This document shows, in pieces, positions 6,093 through 15,178 of a stretch of DNA of 64,000 nt. How positions within the stretch are numbered: position 1 is the first letter of the stretch; each line of letters begins with the position of its first letter. The stretch spans positions 1 to 64,000 of the forward strand of contig CAZLDI010000004.1 in NCBI GenBank assembly GCA_964558415.1, written 5' to 3'. Under the pieces are notes generated by a model. The model was not told the origin of the DNA, searched no databases, and saw nothing but the letters and a program-made list of their open reading frames with translations. The DNA is from CAZLDI01 sp964558415 (GTDB taxonomy: Bacteria > Chloroflexota > Dehalococcoidia > SM23-28-2 > RBG-16-64-32). The position numbers were made by a program, and so were the translations under genes.

Positions 6093-8513
6093 CTAACCCC
6101 GGAGTTCTGCCCCGACCTCTTCTTTCAACCGAGAGATGATGCGGTCGCGCTCTCGCTGCACGTCCGAGTCGGTGAGCGTCTTACTGCTGGACTGAAAAGA
6201 TATCGAGAAAGCCAGGGACTTGCGGTCGGGCGGTATCGGGGGCCCGCTGTAGATGTCGAAGATCGAGGCTGACTGAACGAGGCTAGAGTTGCGAATTATC
6301 TTCAGAGCCTCGTTCGCAGGAACGTCGACCGGGACGACGATGGCAATGTCCTGCTCCACCGCCGGATACGGTGACGCGGGCGCAAAGTGGACCTGATCGC
6401 CGAGGTGCTTGATGAGGGCATCGAGATCCACTTCGAATAGCCCGACGTCGGTGTCGATATCGAACGCACCCGCGACTCTGGGGTGAACCTGGCCCACTAT
6501 CCCGATCTGCTGCCCATCGGCGACGATCTCGGCCGTGCGCCCGGGCAGGTAGCAGAAGTCGGAAGTCGGCCGGAAGGTGGCCTCCACGCGCAGAGCTGCT
6601 AGAAGATTCTCAGCGTAGGCCTTGGCATCGTAGAAGATGCCGTCGTAAACGCTGTCCGAAAGGCCGGCCGTCTGTCCCCAGCGGTTCGGCCGACGCCCGG
6701 CGACGGCGCCGCAAAGTGATTCGATCTCTTCCGGCAGGTCGTCTTGCCGTGGCAGATAGACGCGTCCGGTTTCGAATAACGCCAAATGCGGCCCGGCGGC
6801 GCGGCGGTTTGCCGAAACGGACCTAAGAAGGGCTGCTCTGAGGGTAGTCCGTGCGTACTCGAAGTCGCGACTCATTGGATTGGCGACCCGCAGAGGCGGC
6901 TTCGTGGCGATGTCCTCCGGGCTGAGCACTTTCCGCAGCGTTTCCAGGTCGGTCAAGGAGTAGTTGATGACCTCCTGGATGCCCGCCGAAGCGAGAACGT
7001 CGCGAACGCGCTCTCGAAGCGCGAGCATCGGCTGTGGTGTGACCGCCGGTATCTCGCCACGGAGCCGGCTGGTCGGAAGTTGGTCGTAACCGATGATACG
7101 CGCTATCTCCTCGATCACATCGTCCGGGATGGAGACGTCTGTGCGCCAGGGAGGCACGCGTACAATGAAGTGGTCAGGCGGAACCCAGCGGCAGCTAAAG
7201 CCGAGCGACGTCAGGACCTGTCTGACCTGTGAAATGGGTAGGCTAACACCCAGCACGCGCTCCAGGCGCTCCTGAGTCAGGGTGACGCGGATGTCTTTGC
7301 TCTTAGAGGCCGCTACGTCAATAAAGTCGCGTGCCGGGCGCCCGCCGCATATCTCGACAATCAGCTTGACCGCGCGCTGAGCAGCAGTGGCTGGGAGCTG
7401 CGGGCTAAGCCCCTTTTCAAAGCGAATCGATGCATCTGTGCGCGCCTTCAACTCCCGGCTCGTACGCCGAATGCTGGGCGCGTCAAAGTTCGCCGACTCC
7501 AGCAAGATGCTGGTTGTCCTGTCCGAGACCTCGGTGTCGCTTCCACCCATGACACCGGCCACGGCTACCGCACGCTCAGCGTCGGCGATGACCAGCATCT
7601 GCGGGGTCAGGTCGCGCTCACTGCCGTCGATGAGAACGAGCTTCTCTCCCACCGCCCCACGCCGCACAATGATTCGTCCGCCCCTTAGCATTTTGAAGTC
7701 GAACGCGTGGAGGGGCTGACCCATCTCGAGCATCACATAGTTGGTTATGTCGACCACATTGTTAATGGGGCGCATGCCGGCTGCTGCCAGACGTTGCTGA
7801 AGCCACGCGGGAGATTCGTCGATCTTGACGTTTTCGACGAGAGCAGCCACATAGCGAGGACACAGGGTGGGCTCCAGGACATCCACCTGGGTCCGCGATT
7901 TGACGGGTGGGCCAACGTTCGGATATTCGATTGACGGCTCGCGCACCTGGCTGCCGGAAAGCGCTGCGACCTCACGGGCAACGCCGAGGATGGAGAGAAG
8001 GTCCGGGCGGTTAGGCGTGAGGTCCAGATCAAAGATCGTCTCGCCGAGGACGGATGCGAGAGGCGCTCCCACCGGCGCGGCATCATCAAGCACGAGGATT
8101 CCTTCGTGCTCGCCCGAGAGGCCGAGCTCTTTCTCAGAGCAGACCATGCCGGCGGACTCGATGCCGCGAATTACTGCGGCCTTCAGGACGGTCGGCTTGC
8201 CGGTGCGCCCATCGATCAGGGGTGTTCCGGCGCGGGCGAAAGCGATTCTCTGGCCCGTGGCGACGTTGGGCGCCCCACAGACGACGGTCTGCCGCTCGCC
8301 GCCCCCCAGGTCGACGGTCACCAGCACGAGCCGGTCAGCGTTCGGATGCCGCCGGACTTCGGTAACCTGCGCGACGGTGATGCCGTCCCAGTCCCCCGCG
8401 GTGTTGATGATCTCGGCGACCTCCGCGCCGGCGATGGTGAGGCGCCGGGCGAGTTCATGGGGCTCGATAGCGATATCGACGTATTCGGCCAGCCAGCGCA
8501 ATGGGATTCGCAT
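6093..8513 (-). CDS. pheT: Phenylalanyl-tRNA synthetase beta subunit
   Basis: 806 residues, full length. In order: N-terminal B1 part, an EMAP-like tRNA-binding domain (AQVTEVRRHPNADRLVLVTV), B3/B4 editing domain (including the ALVENVKIDESP and GQPLHAFDF blocks), B5, catalytic-like core (EVINYSL onward) and the C-terminal FDX-ACB domain. Together with PheS it charges tRNA-Phe. Starts 8 nt after pheS. The pair is on the minus strand, whereas in many bacteria pheST continues the infC-rplT operon on the same strand. Confidence 0.97.
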   Translation of the reverse strand: MRIPLRWLAEYVDIAIEPHELARRLTIAGAEVAEIINTAGDWDGITVAQVTEVRRHPNADRLVLVTVDLGGGERQTVVCGAPNVATGQRIAFARAGTPLIDGRTGKPTVLKAAVIRGIESAGMVCSEKELGLSGEHEGILVLDDAAPVGAPLASVLGETIFDLDLTPNRPDLLSILGVAREVAALSGSQVREPSIEYPNVGPPVKSRTQVDVLEPTLCPRYVAALVENVKIDESPAWLQQRLAAAGMRPINNVVDITNYVMLEMGQPLHAFDFKMLRGGRIIVRRGAVGEKLVLIDGSERDLTPQMLVIADAERAVAVAGVMGGSDTEVSDRTTSILLESANFDAPSIRRTSRELKARTDASIRFEKGLSPQLPATAAQRAVKLIVEICGGRPARDFIDVAASKSKDIRVTLTQERLERVLGVSLPISQVRQVLTSLGFSCRWVPPDHFIVRVPPWRTDVSIPDDVIEEIARIIGYDQLPTSRLRGEIPAVTPQPMLALRERVRDVLASAGIQEVINYSLTDLETLRKVLSPEDIATKPPLRVANPMSRDFEYARTTLRAALLRSVSANRRAAGPHLALFETGRVYLPRQDDLPEEIESLCGAVAGRRPNRWGQTAGLSDSVYDGIFYDAKAYAENLLAALRVEATFRPTSDFCYLPGRTAEIVADGQQIGIVGQVHPRVAGAFDIDTDVGLFEVDLDALIKHLGDQVHFAPASPYPAVEQDIAIVVPVDVPANEALKIIRNSSLVQSASIFDIYSGPPIPPDRKSLAFSISFQSSSKTLTDSDVQRERDRIISRLKEEVGAELRG

Positions 8514-8521
8514 GACCAGAC

Positions 8522-9568
8522 TCAGAACTGCCGCAGAAAGCGAATATCGTTAGCGTAGAAATGACGAATGTCGTCTACGCCGTGGCGGAGGAGAGCGATG
8601 CGTTCGATGCCCATGCCGAAGGCAAAGCCTGTGTGCCGCTCTGCGTCGTACCCGGCGTTAGCGATGATCTCGGGGTGGACCATGCCGGCTCCGAGAATCT
8701 CTATCCAGCCGGTGCGATGGCAGGTGCGGCACCCGTCCCCTCGGCAGATGAAGCAGTCGATTCGCATCTCCATGCCGGGCTCGACGAAGGGGAAGTAGTC
8801 GCAGCGGAACGCGACGCGCCGGTCGAGGCCGAAGATACGCCGGGCGAATTCGGCAAGGGTGCCCTTCAGGTCCGCGAGGCTGATGCCGTCATCGATCGCG
8901 AGGCCTTCAACCTGGGTCATCATCCATTCGTGGGTGGGGTCTGTCGCCTCGAACCGATAGCACTTGCCCGGGACGACCACGCGAATGGGCGGGCTCGAGC
9001 GCTCCATGATCCGGATCTGGTTTGGCGACGTGTGGGTGCGGAGGAGCATCGGCCGCACTCCGTCACGCTCGTAGTCGATCCAGAGGGTGTCCCACATATC
9101 CCGCGCCGGGTGGTCAGCCGGTATTCGCAGGGCTTCAAAGTTGTAGTGGTCCCACTCGATCTCGGGCCCCTCAGCCGTTTGGAACCCCATGTCGGCGAAG
9201 GCTCGCAAGACGTCGCGCAGGGTCTGAGTGATGGGGTGGAGGCGTCCGCGTGGCAAGGGTGGCCCGGGAAGCGTCACGTCCAGCCGCTCGCCCTCGATGA
9301 CGCGAGCGAGTTGGAGTTCTTCGATTTCCGCCTTCCGCCTCGCATAGGCGTCCTCGAGCCGGTCTTTGAGCTGGTTGGCGGGTCTTCCAAGGGCGCGCCG
9401 TTGTTCAAGTGGGAGGTCCGATAAGGCGCGGAGGACGGCCGTGAGGCGGCCCTTACGGCCCATATATTCGATGCGCCAGGCCTCCAGGGCCTCGGCGCCG
9501 GTGCTGGCGGCGAGATCCCTCAAGGCTGACGGCTCGAGGCTGGTGATTTCGTCAGTAATGGCGGTCAT
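8522..9568 (-). CDS. pheS: Phenylalanyl-tRNA synthetase alpha subunit
   Basis: 348 residues. An N-terminal coiled coil (to about residue 90) is followed by the class II catalytic core: EGPEIEWDHYNFEALRIPADHPARD-type motif 2 region (GPEIEWDHYNFEAL), the CxxCxGxGCxxCxxTGW cysteine segment, and C-terminal motif 3 GMGIERIALLRHGVDDIR. Catalyses phenylalanine activation as an alpha2-beta2 enzyme with PheT, which follows at once. Confidence 0.97.
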   Translation of the reverse strand: MTAITDEITSLEPSALRDLAASTGAEALEAWRIEYMGRKGRLTAVLRALSDLPLEQRRALGRPANQLKDRLEDAYARRKAEIEELQLARVIEGERLDVTLPGPPLPRGRLHPITQTLRDVLRAFADMGFQTAEGPEIEWDHYNFEALRIPADHPARDMWDTLWIDYERDGVRPMLLRTHTSPNQIRIMERSSPPIRVVVPGKCYRFEATDPTHEWMMTQVEGLAIDDGISLADLKGTLAEFARRIFGLDRRVAFRCDYFPFVEPGMEMRIDCFICRGDGCRTCHRTGWIEILGAGMVHPEIIANAGYDAERHTGFAFGMGIERIALLRHGVDDIRHFYANDIRFLRQF

Positions 9569-9600
9569 GTTGCCAGTGTCGCGATGCGGGGTCGGGGGCT

Positions 9601-9630
9601 ATTATAGGCATCGCCAGAGAGCGCGGGCAA
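9601..9630 (-). promoter_or_regulatory. Promoter for pheST
   Basis: Minus strand: -35 TTGCCC (9630-9625), 18-bp spacer, -10 TATAAT (9606-9601). The transcript would start near 9594, about 25 nt before pheS. Confidence 0.65.
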
Positions 9631-9653
9631 CGAAACCTGACTCGCGCCGCGAC

Positions 9654-9681
9654 TTGACTTGTACGGGAGGCGCGCTATGAT
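9654..9681 (+). promoter_or_regulatory. Promoter for the Lrp-type ligand domain gene
   Basis: -35 TTGACT (9654-9659), 16-bp spacer, -10 TATGAT (9676-9681). Divergent from the pheST promoter in the same 160-bp gap. Confidence 0.7.
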
Positions 9682-9731
9682 TTGGCACACGCGCACCGGA
9701 ATCCATGATGGACCAGAAGGAGGCCCGCTGA

Positions 9732-9977
9732 ATGATGCGAGCGTATGTGCTCATTGAGTCCGCGGTTGGCAAGGCTAGCTCAGTCGGTGAAGGTGTGAAG
9801 AAGGCAAGCTTCGCGGACGCGAAGGTGCTTTCGGTGGATGCAGTTACCGGGCCATTCGACGTCATTGCCCTCCTGGAATCAGACGACCTGGACAAGCTTG
9901 GCCGGGCGATCACTGAGGGCATCCAGACGGTGGAGGGCGTGCAGCGCACGACCACCTGCCTGGTGGTGCGGCTGTAG
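9732..9977 (+). CDS. Stand-alone Lrp/AsnC effector-binding (RAM) domain protein
   Basis: 81 residues forming only the ligand-binding alpha-beta domain of Lrp/AsnC regulators, with no helix-turn-helix. The pattern of a beta strand (RAYVLIES), helix, strand (ADAKVLSVDAVTGPFDVIALLES), helix and final strand (RTTTCLVVRL) fits, including the conserved G-x-(F/Y)-D-x-(I/V). AAGGAGG precedes the ATG. Such small proteins usually bind amino acids or other small ligands as oligomers; the ligand is unknown here. It lies 72 nt before moeA. Confidence 0.85.
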   Translation: MMRAYVLIESAVGKASSVGEGVKKASFADAKVLSVDAVTGPFDVIALLESDDLDKLGRAITEGIQTVEGVQRTTTCLVVRL

Positions 9978-10049
9978 CTCTCGACCGTACGCTGACAACC
10001 CGGCATCGGTACACCCTGCCGTGAAGCTGATGCCGGGACACTGGGCGCG

Positions 10050-11345
10050 ATGATAGCCATCGAGGAGGCGCTCGAGAGAATTCTTCAGCACGTGGAGGTG
10101 ATGCCTGCCGAAGATCGCGCGTTGCACGAGGCGCTGGGGCAGGTGTTGGCTGAGGACGTCGTGGCGGGGTTCGACATCCCGCCGCTGGACAACACCGCGA
10201 TGGACGGATACGCCGTGCGGGCCACCGACACGAAGGGGGCGTCTGAGGCGGACCCGATCGAGCTGGAGGTGATCGGCGAAGTGGCCGCCGGGTACGTCTT
10301 TGACGGAGATGTGCGGCCAGGGACAGCCGTACGCATAATGACCGGGGCGCCGCTGCCAACGGGAAGTGATTCGATCGTGCCGTTCGAGGAAACGGACGAG
10401 CCGTTCGAGAAGCCCCCCGAAGGCAGCCGAAGCCTGGCAGCAAGCGTCCGCGTATTCAAGGCCGCCCAGCCGGGAGCTAACATCCGGCGCGCGGCGGAGG
10501 ATATCGCTGCGGGTCAGACCGTAGTCAGGCGTGGCACCGTGCTACGGGCGCCCGAGATCGGCGTGATCGCTTCGGTCGGGCAAGCCAGGGTGATGGTGAT
10601 CCGGCGGCCGGTCGTGGCGGTGCTGTCCACAGGAGACGAGTTGCTGGAACCGGGTCAGCCCCGGAGCGCGGCGCAGATTTACGACGCTAACGCGGAGAGC
10701 GTAAGCGCCCTGGTGCGGCGCTACGGAGGTGTCCCGCGGCCGTTGGGAATCGCGAGAGACACCGTGGACGCGCTGACCGCCAAGATCCACGAGGGGCTTG
10801 ATGCAGACATGCTGATCACGTCCGCGGGGGTCTCGCGAGGCGACTACGACGTAGTCAAGGACGTGCTGATGCGAGAGGGAGAGATCGACTTCTGGACCGT
10901 CGCAATGAAGCCGGGAAAGCCTCTCGCCTTCGGTTGCTTTGATCGCGACGGAAGGAAAATCCCGCACATTGGGCTGCCGGGGAACCCCGTCAGCGCGATG
11001 GTGGCTTTCGAACTGTTCGGACGCCCGGCGATGTACAAGATGATGGGGAAGAGAGACTGGCGGCGGCCAACGGTGCGGGCGATCACGCGGGACCGGATAG
11101 TCAATCGGAACGACCCGAGGGTGTTCCTGGCCCGCTGCATCGTGAGTGAGCGAGACGGACGCTACTACGCGTCTCTCACCGGCGAGCAGGGCTCTGGAAT
11201 CCTGACCTCAATGATGAGAGCAAACGCCCTCACGCTAATCCCCGCCGAAGTAGACGTGGTCGAAGCCGGGGAGGAGATCGAAGTGTTGATGCTGGACTGG
11301 AGCCGCGGTGAGGAGTGGGGGTCCTATATCACCGAGCCGGTCTGA
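10050..11345 (+). CDS. moeA: Molybdopterin molybdenumtransferase
   Basis: 431 residues. MoeA inserts molybdenum into adenylylated molybdopterin to give molybdenum cofactor. Seen: N-terminal IEEALERIL and the DNTAMDGYAV block (conserved DxSAMDGYAV), the MogA-like domain with STGDELLEPG, TSAGVSRGDYD and PGKPLAFG, GLPGNPVSAMV, and a C-terminal beta domain. The ATG start has no strong ribosome site. No other molybdenum cofactor gene is in the window, so any molybdoenzyme it serves lies elsewhere. Confidence 0.96.
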   Translation: MIAIEEALERILQHVEVMPAEDRALHEALGQVLAEDVVAGFDIPPLDNTAMDGYAVRATDTKGASEADPIELEVIGEVAAGYVFDGDVRPGTAVRIMTGAPLPTGSDSIVPFEETDEPFEKPPEGSRSLAASVRVFKAAQPGANIRRAAEDIAAGQTVVRRGTVLRAPEIGVIASVGQARVMVIRRPVVAVLSTGDELLEPGQPRSAAQIYDANAESVSALVRRYGGVPRPLGIARDTVDALTAKIHEGLDADMLITSAGVSRGDYDVVKDVLMREGEIDFWTVAMKPGKPLAFGCFDRDGRKIPHIGLPGNPVSAMVAFELFGRPAMYKMMGKRDWRRPTVRAITRDRIVNRNDPRVFLARCIVSERDGRYYASLTGEQGSGILTSMMRANALTLIPAEVDVVEAGEEIEVLMLDWSRGEEWGSYITEPV

Positions 11346-11359
11346 GGGTTCGCGCTGGG

Positions 11360-11527
11360 CTAGAATCCAGACATTATGCTGCCAAACCCGCCGGCGATGG
11401 CCAGTCCCAGAATTGCAACGACTATGACGCACACGGCGGCGATGAAGGCAAGTATCAGAGTGTATTCCGCCAGGTCCTGGCCGGCCTCGTCATGCAGTCG
11501 GGCGAAAAGTTGTCGCGTCGTTACCAT
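11360..11527 (-). CDS. Flp/Fap-type pilin subunit
   Basis: 55 residues from the ATG at 11527, with AGGA six bases upstream; an in-frame ATG at 11548 lacks a better site. After a short charged leader comes GQDLAEYTLILAFIAAVCV, the Flp pilin signature: a glycine processing site with EY at +5/+6 followed by one long hydrophobic helix. Such prepilins are cut by TadV-type peptidase and assembled by a Tad machine. No tad gene is in the window, so this is an isolated pilin locus. It converges on moeA with 14 bp between. Confidence 0.88.
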   Translation of the reverse strand: MVTTRQLFARLHDEAGQDLAEYTLILAFIAAVCVIVVAILGLAIAGGFGSIMSGF

Positions 11528-11652
11528 AACTTCCTCGTATCTCCCCATCCGCTATCGCCGCGGGTCACATCGATAGCCAGTTCAACCAGTAAGACGGCTC
11601 GCACAAACGCATATCTCACGCGGACTGGTAAACAATCGGGAGAAATGCGACA

Positions 11653-12570
11653 TCAACTCGCAGTCAGGTTCACCACCTCCCCGCCCCGGCGAGCCGACTC
11701 GTAAACGGCGTCGACGACTCGGTGCGCCGCCAGAGCGGTCGCGAAGTCGGGGAAGGGGTCAGCTCCAGCGGTGACCGTCTTGAGAAAGAAATAGTCCTCA
11801 AGCGAATAGCGGAGCGCTCGATCAAAGTCCGGGATATTGAGACCGAGCGACGACCGATAGCGGCTACGCACCTCCTCCTCGCTGATCACTTCAGGGATGT
11901 TGGCATGGACCTGAAAGTTGATGGGACCCAGGAAGTCGTTCTCTATGTGAAAGAAGCCGTTCTCGAAGAACAGCTCAAGGCGACGCGCGGAAGGGCGCCC
12001 GATTACGCTGTGCCAGACCGACACCAACTCCGCCTGACCGCCGCCGGCAAACTCCAGGTGAGCGATGGCGAGATCCTCCACACCTTCGTGCCCGGCGAAG
12101 TTCCGCACCGAGCCGCGGACCGTCGCGATCTCCCCGCAGAACCAACGGAGCAGATCGATGTCATGAATGGAGTGCTCCAGCAAAGTGCCAGCGCCGACGA
12201 GTTCGCGCTCCCCCGCGGCTGCCACTGCCTCCACCATCTCCTCGACGTCGGCTAGGTTCGTTGCCAGCGGCTTCTCGCAGAATACGTGCTTGCCCCGTTC
12301 GACAGCGCGTAGCACCAGGGACTTGTGCATGGCCGTCGGAACACAGACGTAGACGATGTCGATATCCGGCGAATCGATCAGTTGGTTCGGATCGGCTAAG
12401 GCGCGCTCAACCCCCGCCGCCTCCGCGAAGGAGCGTGCCCGCGCAGCGTCTACGTGGCAGACGGCGACATAGCGCGCGTCCACCAGCCCTCGCGTGGTCA
12501 CGTGGCGAATGGCTGCCGAGTGAAACCTGCCGATGAACCCGCAGCCGATGAGGCCGACGCCGAGCGTCAC
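11653..12570 (-). CDS. Gfo/Idh/MocA family oxidoreductase with a shortened middle
   Basis: 305 residues against 330-370 usual. The Rossmann N-terminus is intact: GxGxxG as GLIGCGFIG (6-14) and catalytic-type lysine K100 in CEKP. However only about 25 residues separate the helix after CEKP from the HDIDLLRW motif (H136), where family members have about 80. The segment carrying the RF/NP and GG-x-L-x-D blocks is missing, in frame. GTG start five bases after the TetR stop, so probably the last gene of this operon. Substrate unknown, and activity doubtful because of the gap. Confidence 0.85.
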   Translation of the reverse strand: MTLGVGLIGCGFIGRFHSAAIRHVTTRGLVDARYVAVCHVDAARARSFAEAAGVERALADPNQLIDSPDIDIVYVCVPTAMHKSLVLRAVERGKHVFCEKPLATNLADVEEMVEAVAAAGERELVGAGTLLEHSIHDIDLLRWFCGEIATVRGSVRNFAGHEGVEDLAIAHLEFAGGGQAELVSVWHSVIGRPSARRLELFFENGFFHIENDFLGPINFQVHANIPEVISEEEVRSRYRSSLGLNIPDFDRALRYSLEDYFFLKTVTAGADPFPDFATALAAHRVVDAVYESARRGGEVVNLTAS

Positions 12571-12575
12571 CGCGA

Positions 12576-13229
12576 CTAAGGCTTCGCGTTGAGCCCGAAG
12601 AGGATACGGTCTACAGCGGGCACCACGAAGGAGCCGAAGGCATCTCGCCGCTCCTCGGGAGTGGCTTTCAGGGAGATGTGGCGTCCCAGAAGGCCCTCCT
12701 CGAACGTCATCAAGATCGTGTAGATCACCTGACGCGCCAGCGGCCCCGCAGCAGCTTCAGGAACCTCATTCTTTTCCTGGTAGCGTCGCAACACTGTCGT
12801 CAGCGCGTTCTCCCACAGGCTGATGAGGCGATCGTATTGTTCCAGCGCCGCGGAGTCGCCTCCCAGGCCCTCCATGAAGATGAGCCGCAGGAAGTCCCGG
12901 TTCTCCTCCATCATGTTCAGAGCGCCACGCGCCATCCAGTGCAACGTCTCCTGAAGCGGAAGCTCGGCCTGAACCCTCTCCAGGTCCTGCAGACGGCTCA
13001 GGAAGCCGCGCTCTTCCACCAACGCCTCCAGGAGTTCTCGCTTGGACTCGAAATGGTAGTAGATGGCGGCGTCGGTGATGCCCGCGCGCCGCGCGATATC
13101 CCTGACTGTGGTGCGAGCGAACCCGCGCTCGGAGAAGAGCCGGAGGGCAGCATCCAGGATCTGTTTTCGGGTATGGGGCCCCCGGCGGGTGCGCTTGGCG
13201 CCCTGGGCGTTGGCGATAGTCTTTTGCAT
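12576..13229 (-). CDS. TetR family transcriptional regulator
   Basis: 217 residues from the ATG at 13229 (AGGA seven bases before). The DNA-binding helices are clear: TRKQILDAALRLFSERGFART, then TTVRDIARRAGITDAAIYYHF and SKRELLEAL. The C-terminal ligand domain is not assignable to a subclass. A -10-like TACAAT lies on the minus strand at 13254-13249, so it may have its own promoter. It sits inside a CoA-transferase/monooxygenase gene run and may control that run. Confidence 0.94.
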   Translation of the reverse strand: MQKTIANAQGAKRTRRGPHTRKQILDAALRLFSERGFARTTVRDIARRAGITDAAIYYHFESKRELLEALVEERGFLSRLQDLERVQAELPLQETLHWMARGALNMMEENRDFLRLIFMEGLGGDSAALEQYDRLISLWENALTTVLRRYQEKNEVPEAAAGPLARQVIYTILMTFEEGLLGRHISLKATPEERRDAFGSFVVPAVDRILFGLNAKP

Positions 13230-13300
13230 CTTATCCTGCTCTAGAGTGATTGTACCGGAACGTAGCACCGGTGGCGTGGCGGGGTCAATGAGATGCCGGT

Positions 13301-14032
13301 TCAGTAGGGCATCACGAAGCGCGCCAGCGGAAACTCTGTGTTGAGAACGCAATAGACAGCTGAGATGATGTTCCGCACTGGAAACAGCCCCCAGGGATTT
13401 TCCGTCGACGGTTCCAGGCTGACCCCACCCCGACCTCGAATCGCTTCGATGACCTCGTACTCGGGATCGATCTGCACCATCTGTACCAGATCGTGACGCT
13501 TCCCTTCCTCCAGCGACGGCGTGAGGCGAACGCTCAACGTTGGATCAAGACGGACTGCTTCGCCGTCAATCGCGTTGCCGGCGGTCAGGGTCACTTCGAC
13601 CAGAGTCGAGTCGCCGCTGGACACGCCGGCGGATGCGGCGTCCGGCTTTGTTTCCAGGTGGACCTGCCCCAGTTTGCAAGGAATTCCCCACAGCTCACGC
13701 AGGCCAGAGAACGCCAGCGGGTTGTCTACTACCGACTGAACCACGAACGCCCGGACAAAGAAACCCGCGCGGCAGCCGATGTACTGCGTCGCCAGTGAGA
13801 ACGGCCCAACCGGGGATGCGGGGTAGTCGGCTACGGTGACGATAGCGTAGGCGGGGGCGGACCGGGTGAGCTTCGGCGGCAGCCATTGCAAGACCGGCTC
13901 AGCATCCGTTTCATAGACCACCTTGAGAACGCGCGCGCCGGGCGTGTTCCACGGCGGGGCGGGGTACGGCGGGGACATGGCGGGGACGGTGTGCGGGAGC
14001 CTCTCCTGAGTGAGGCGGCCGGAGTCTGGCAT
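13301..14032 (-). CDS. Acetoacetate decarboxylase-fold protein, Schiff-base lysine replaced by Cys
   Basis: 243 residues with the ADC superfamily pattern (YAIVTVADYPASPVGPF early, then RELWGIPCKLG and a C-terminal RNIISAVYCVLNTEF region). In characterised acetoacetate decarboxylases two adjacent lysines act, one forming the Schiff base. The aligned pair here reads Cys119-Lys120, so classical decarboxylation is unlikely; several ADC-like proteins do other chemistry on enol or aldol substrates. The start at 14032 is three bases after the monooxygenase stop, pointing to coupling. An alternative start is Met19 (13978). Confidence 0.85.
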   Translation of the reverse strand: MPDSGRLTQERLPHTVPAMSPPYPAPPWNTPGARVLKVVYETDAEPVLQWLPPKLTRSAPAYAIVTVADYPASPVGPFSLATQYIGCRAGFFVRAFVVQSVVDNPLAFSGLRELWGIPCKLGQVHLETKPDAASAGVSSGDSTLVEVTLTAGNAIDGEAVRLDPTLSVRLTPSLEEGKRHDLVQMVQIDPEYEVIEAIRGRGGVSLEPSTENPWGLFPVRNIISAVYCVLNTEFPLARFVMPY

Positions 14033-14035
14033 CGA

Positions 14036-15178
14036 TCAGGGCGTTGCCGACTGGGAGACAACCGGAGGGGCGGCCAGGGCGCTTGCGGCTGCGCCATCTT
14101 TGTCGAAGGCAGGCATGACTTGCTCAGCGAAGAGGCGCAGCGAGCGCAGGACGCGTTCCTGTGGGATCTGTTCGGCGGTGTTGATGATCATGACCATGCG
14201 GTCGACGCCGATCTCTTCCCACATCTTGATGTTCTTGATGACGGTCTCGGGGCTCCCCACCGCCATGCCCTCGCGGACCGCGCCGCCGCCGCCGGGAGCT
14301 CGGTCCTCGGTGCCCTGCCGCACGGCGAAGAGGAGGCCGGGGGTCTTGTACGCAGGGCTGGGGTAGATCGAGCTGATGCCGACGAGGTGCGCGGCGAGAT
14401 AAGCGAAGGTGTAGGCGAGCTTCGTGCCCCAGACGCCGGCCTCCTCGTCGGTCTCATCCACGTACATGAAAGTAACGCCGTTCACTTGGTTGTTTACGAA
14501 CGAGCCGACGGGTTCGCACGACTTGATCACGCGGCGGTAGTCCTCAACACGCTTGCGATACTCCTGAGGTGTGCCGATCGAGACACCAAGACAGCCGATG
14601 CCGCGTTCCGCGGCCTGGATCGCGGTTTCCGGGCTGGATACAGCAACCCACATTGGGGGATGTGGCTTCTGCACAGGCTTCGGGAGGATGCTTCGTTCCG
14701 GCGTGGAGAAGTACTTCCCTTGCCAGGAGAACGTTTCCTGCGTCCACATTTTGGGGATTGCCGCCACCGCCTCTGCCCACATCTCCTTTGTCAGGTCAGG
14801 GTCGCACCCGAATCCGCCAAGTTCGGTCCACGTTGCGGACCTGCCCGTGCCGAACTCGAGGCGGCCGTTCGAGATGATGTCGAGCGCTGCTGCTCGCTCG
14901 GCGCAGCGGATGGGGTGATTGAAGGGTGGCAATACCACCGAGATCCCCTGGCCCAGACGGATGCGTTTTGTACGCGCGGCGGCCGCGGCAAGGAAGACCT
15001 CCGGCGCGGAGCAATGAGAATACTCCTCCAGGAAGTGGTGTTCGACGGCCCAGGTCTGATCAAACCCGAGCTGGTCGGCCAGCTCTATCTGCTCCAGCGC
15101 GTTGTGGTAGACCTCATGCTCGGACAGCGCATGCCACGGTCTGCCGACCGAGAGTTCGTGAAAGATGCCGAATTTCAT
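14036..15178 (-). CDS. Luciferase-like (LLM class) flavin-dependent monooxygenase
   Basis: 380 residues from the ATG at 15178 (MKFGIFHELSVGRPW); an ATG at 15196 adds six residues. TIM-barrel bacterial luciferase fold: AEQ/ELADQLGFDQTWAVEHHFLEEY, the RIRLGQGISVVLPPFNHPIRCAE block, NGRLEFGTGRS, and a C-terminal GSPETVIKNIKMWEEIGVD motif. The AVEHHF form resembles FMN/F420 alkanal or hydrocarbon-type monooxygenases. It stands between two CoA-transferases and the ADC-like gene, implying a substrate processed as a CoA ester. Cofactor (FMN or F420) cannot be told from sequence alone. Confidence 0.92.
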   Translation of the reverse strand: MKFGIFHELSVGRPWHALSEHEVYHNALEQIELADQLGFDQTWAVEHHFLEEYSHCSAPEVFLAAAAARTKRIRLGQGISVVLPPFNHPIRCAERAAALDIISNGRLEFGTGRSATWTELGGFGCDPDLTKEMWAEAVAAIPKMWTQETFSWQGKYFSTPERSILPKPVQKPHPPMWVAVSSPETAIQAAERGIGCLGVSIGTPQEYRKRVEDYRRVIKSCEPVGSFVNNQVNGVTFMYVDETDEEAGVWGTKLAYTFAYLAAHLVGISSIYPSPAYKTPGLLFAVRQGTEDRAPGGGGAVREGMAVGSPETVIKNIKMWEEIGVDRMVMIINTAEQIPQERVLRSLRLFAEQVMPAFDKDGAAASALAAPPVVSQSATP

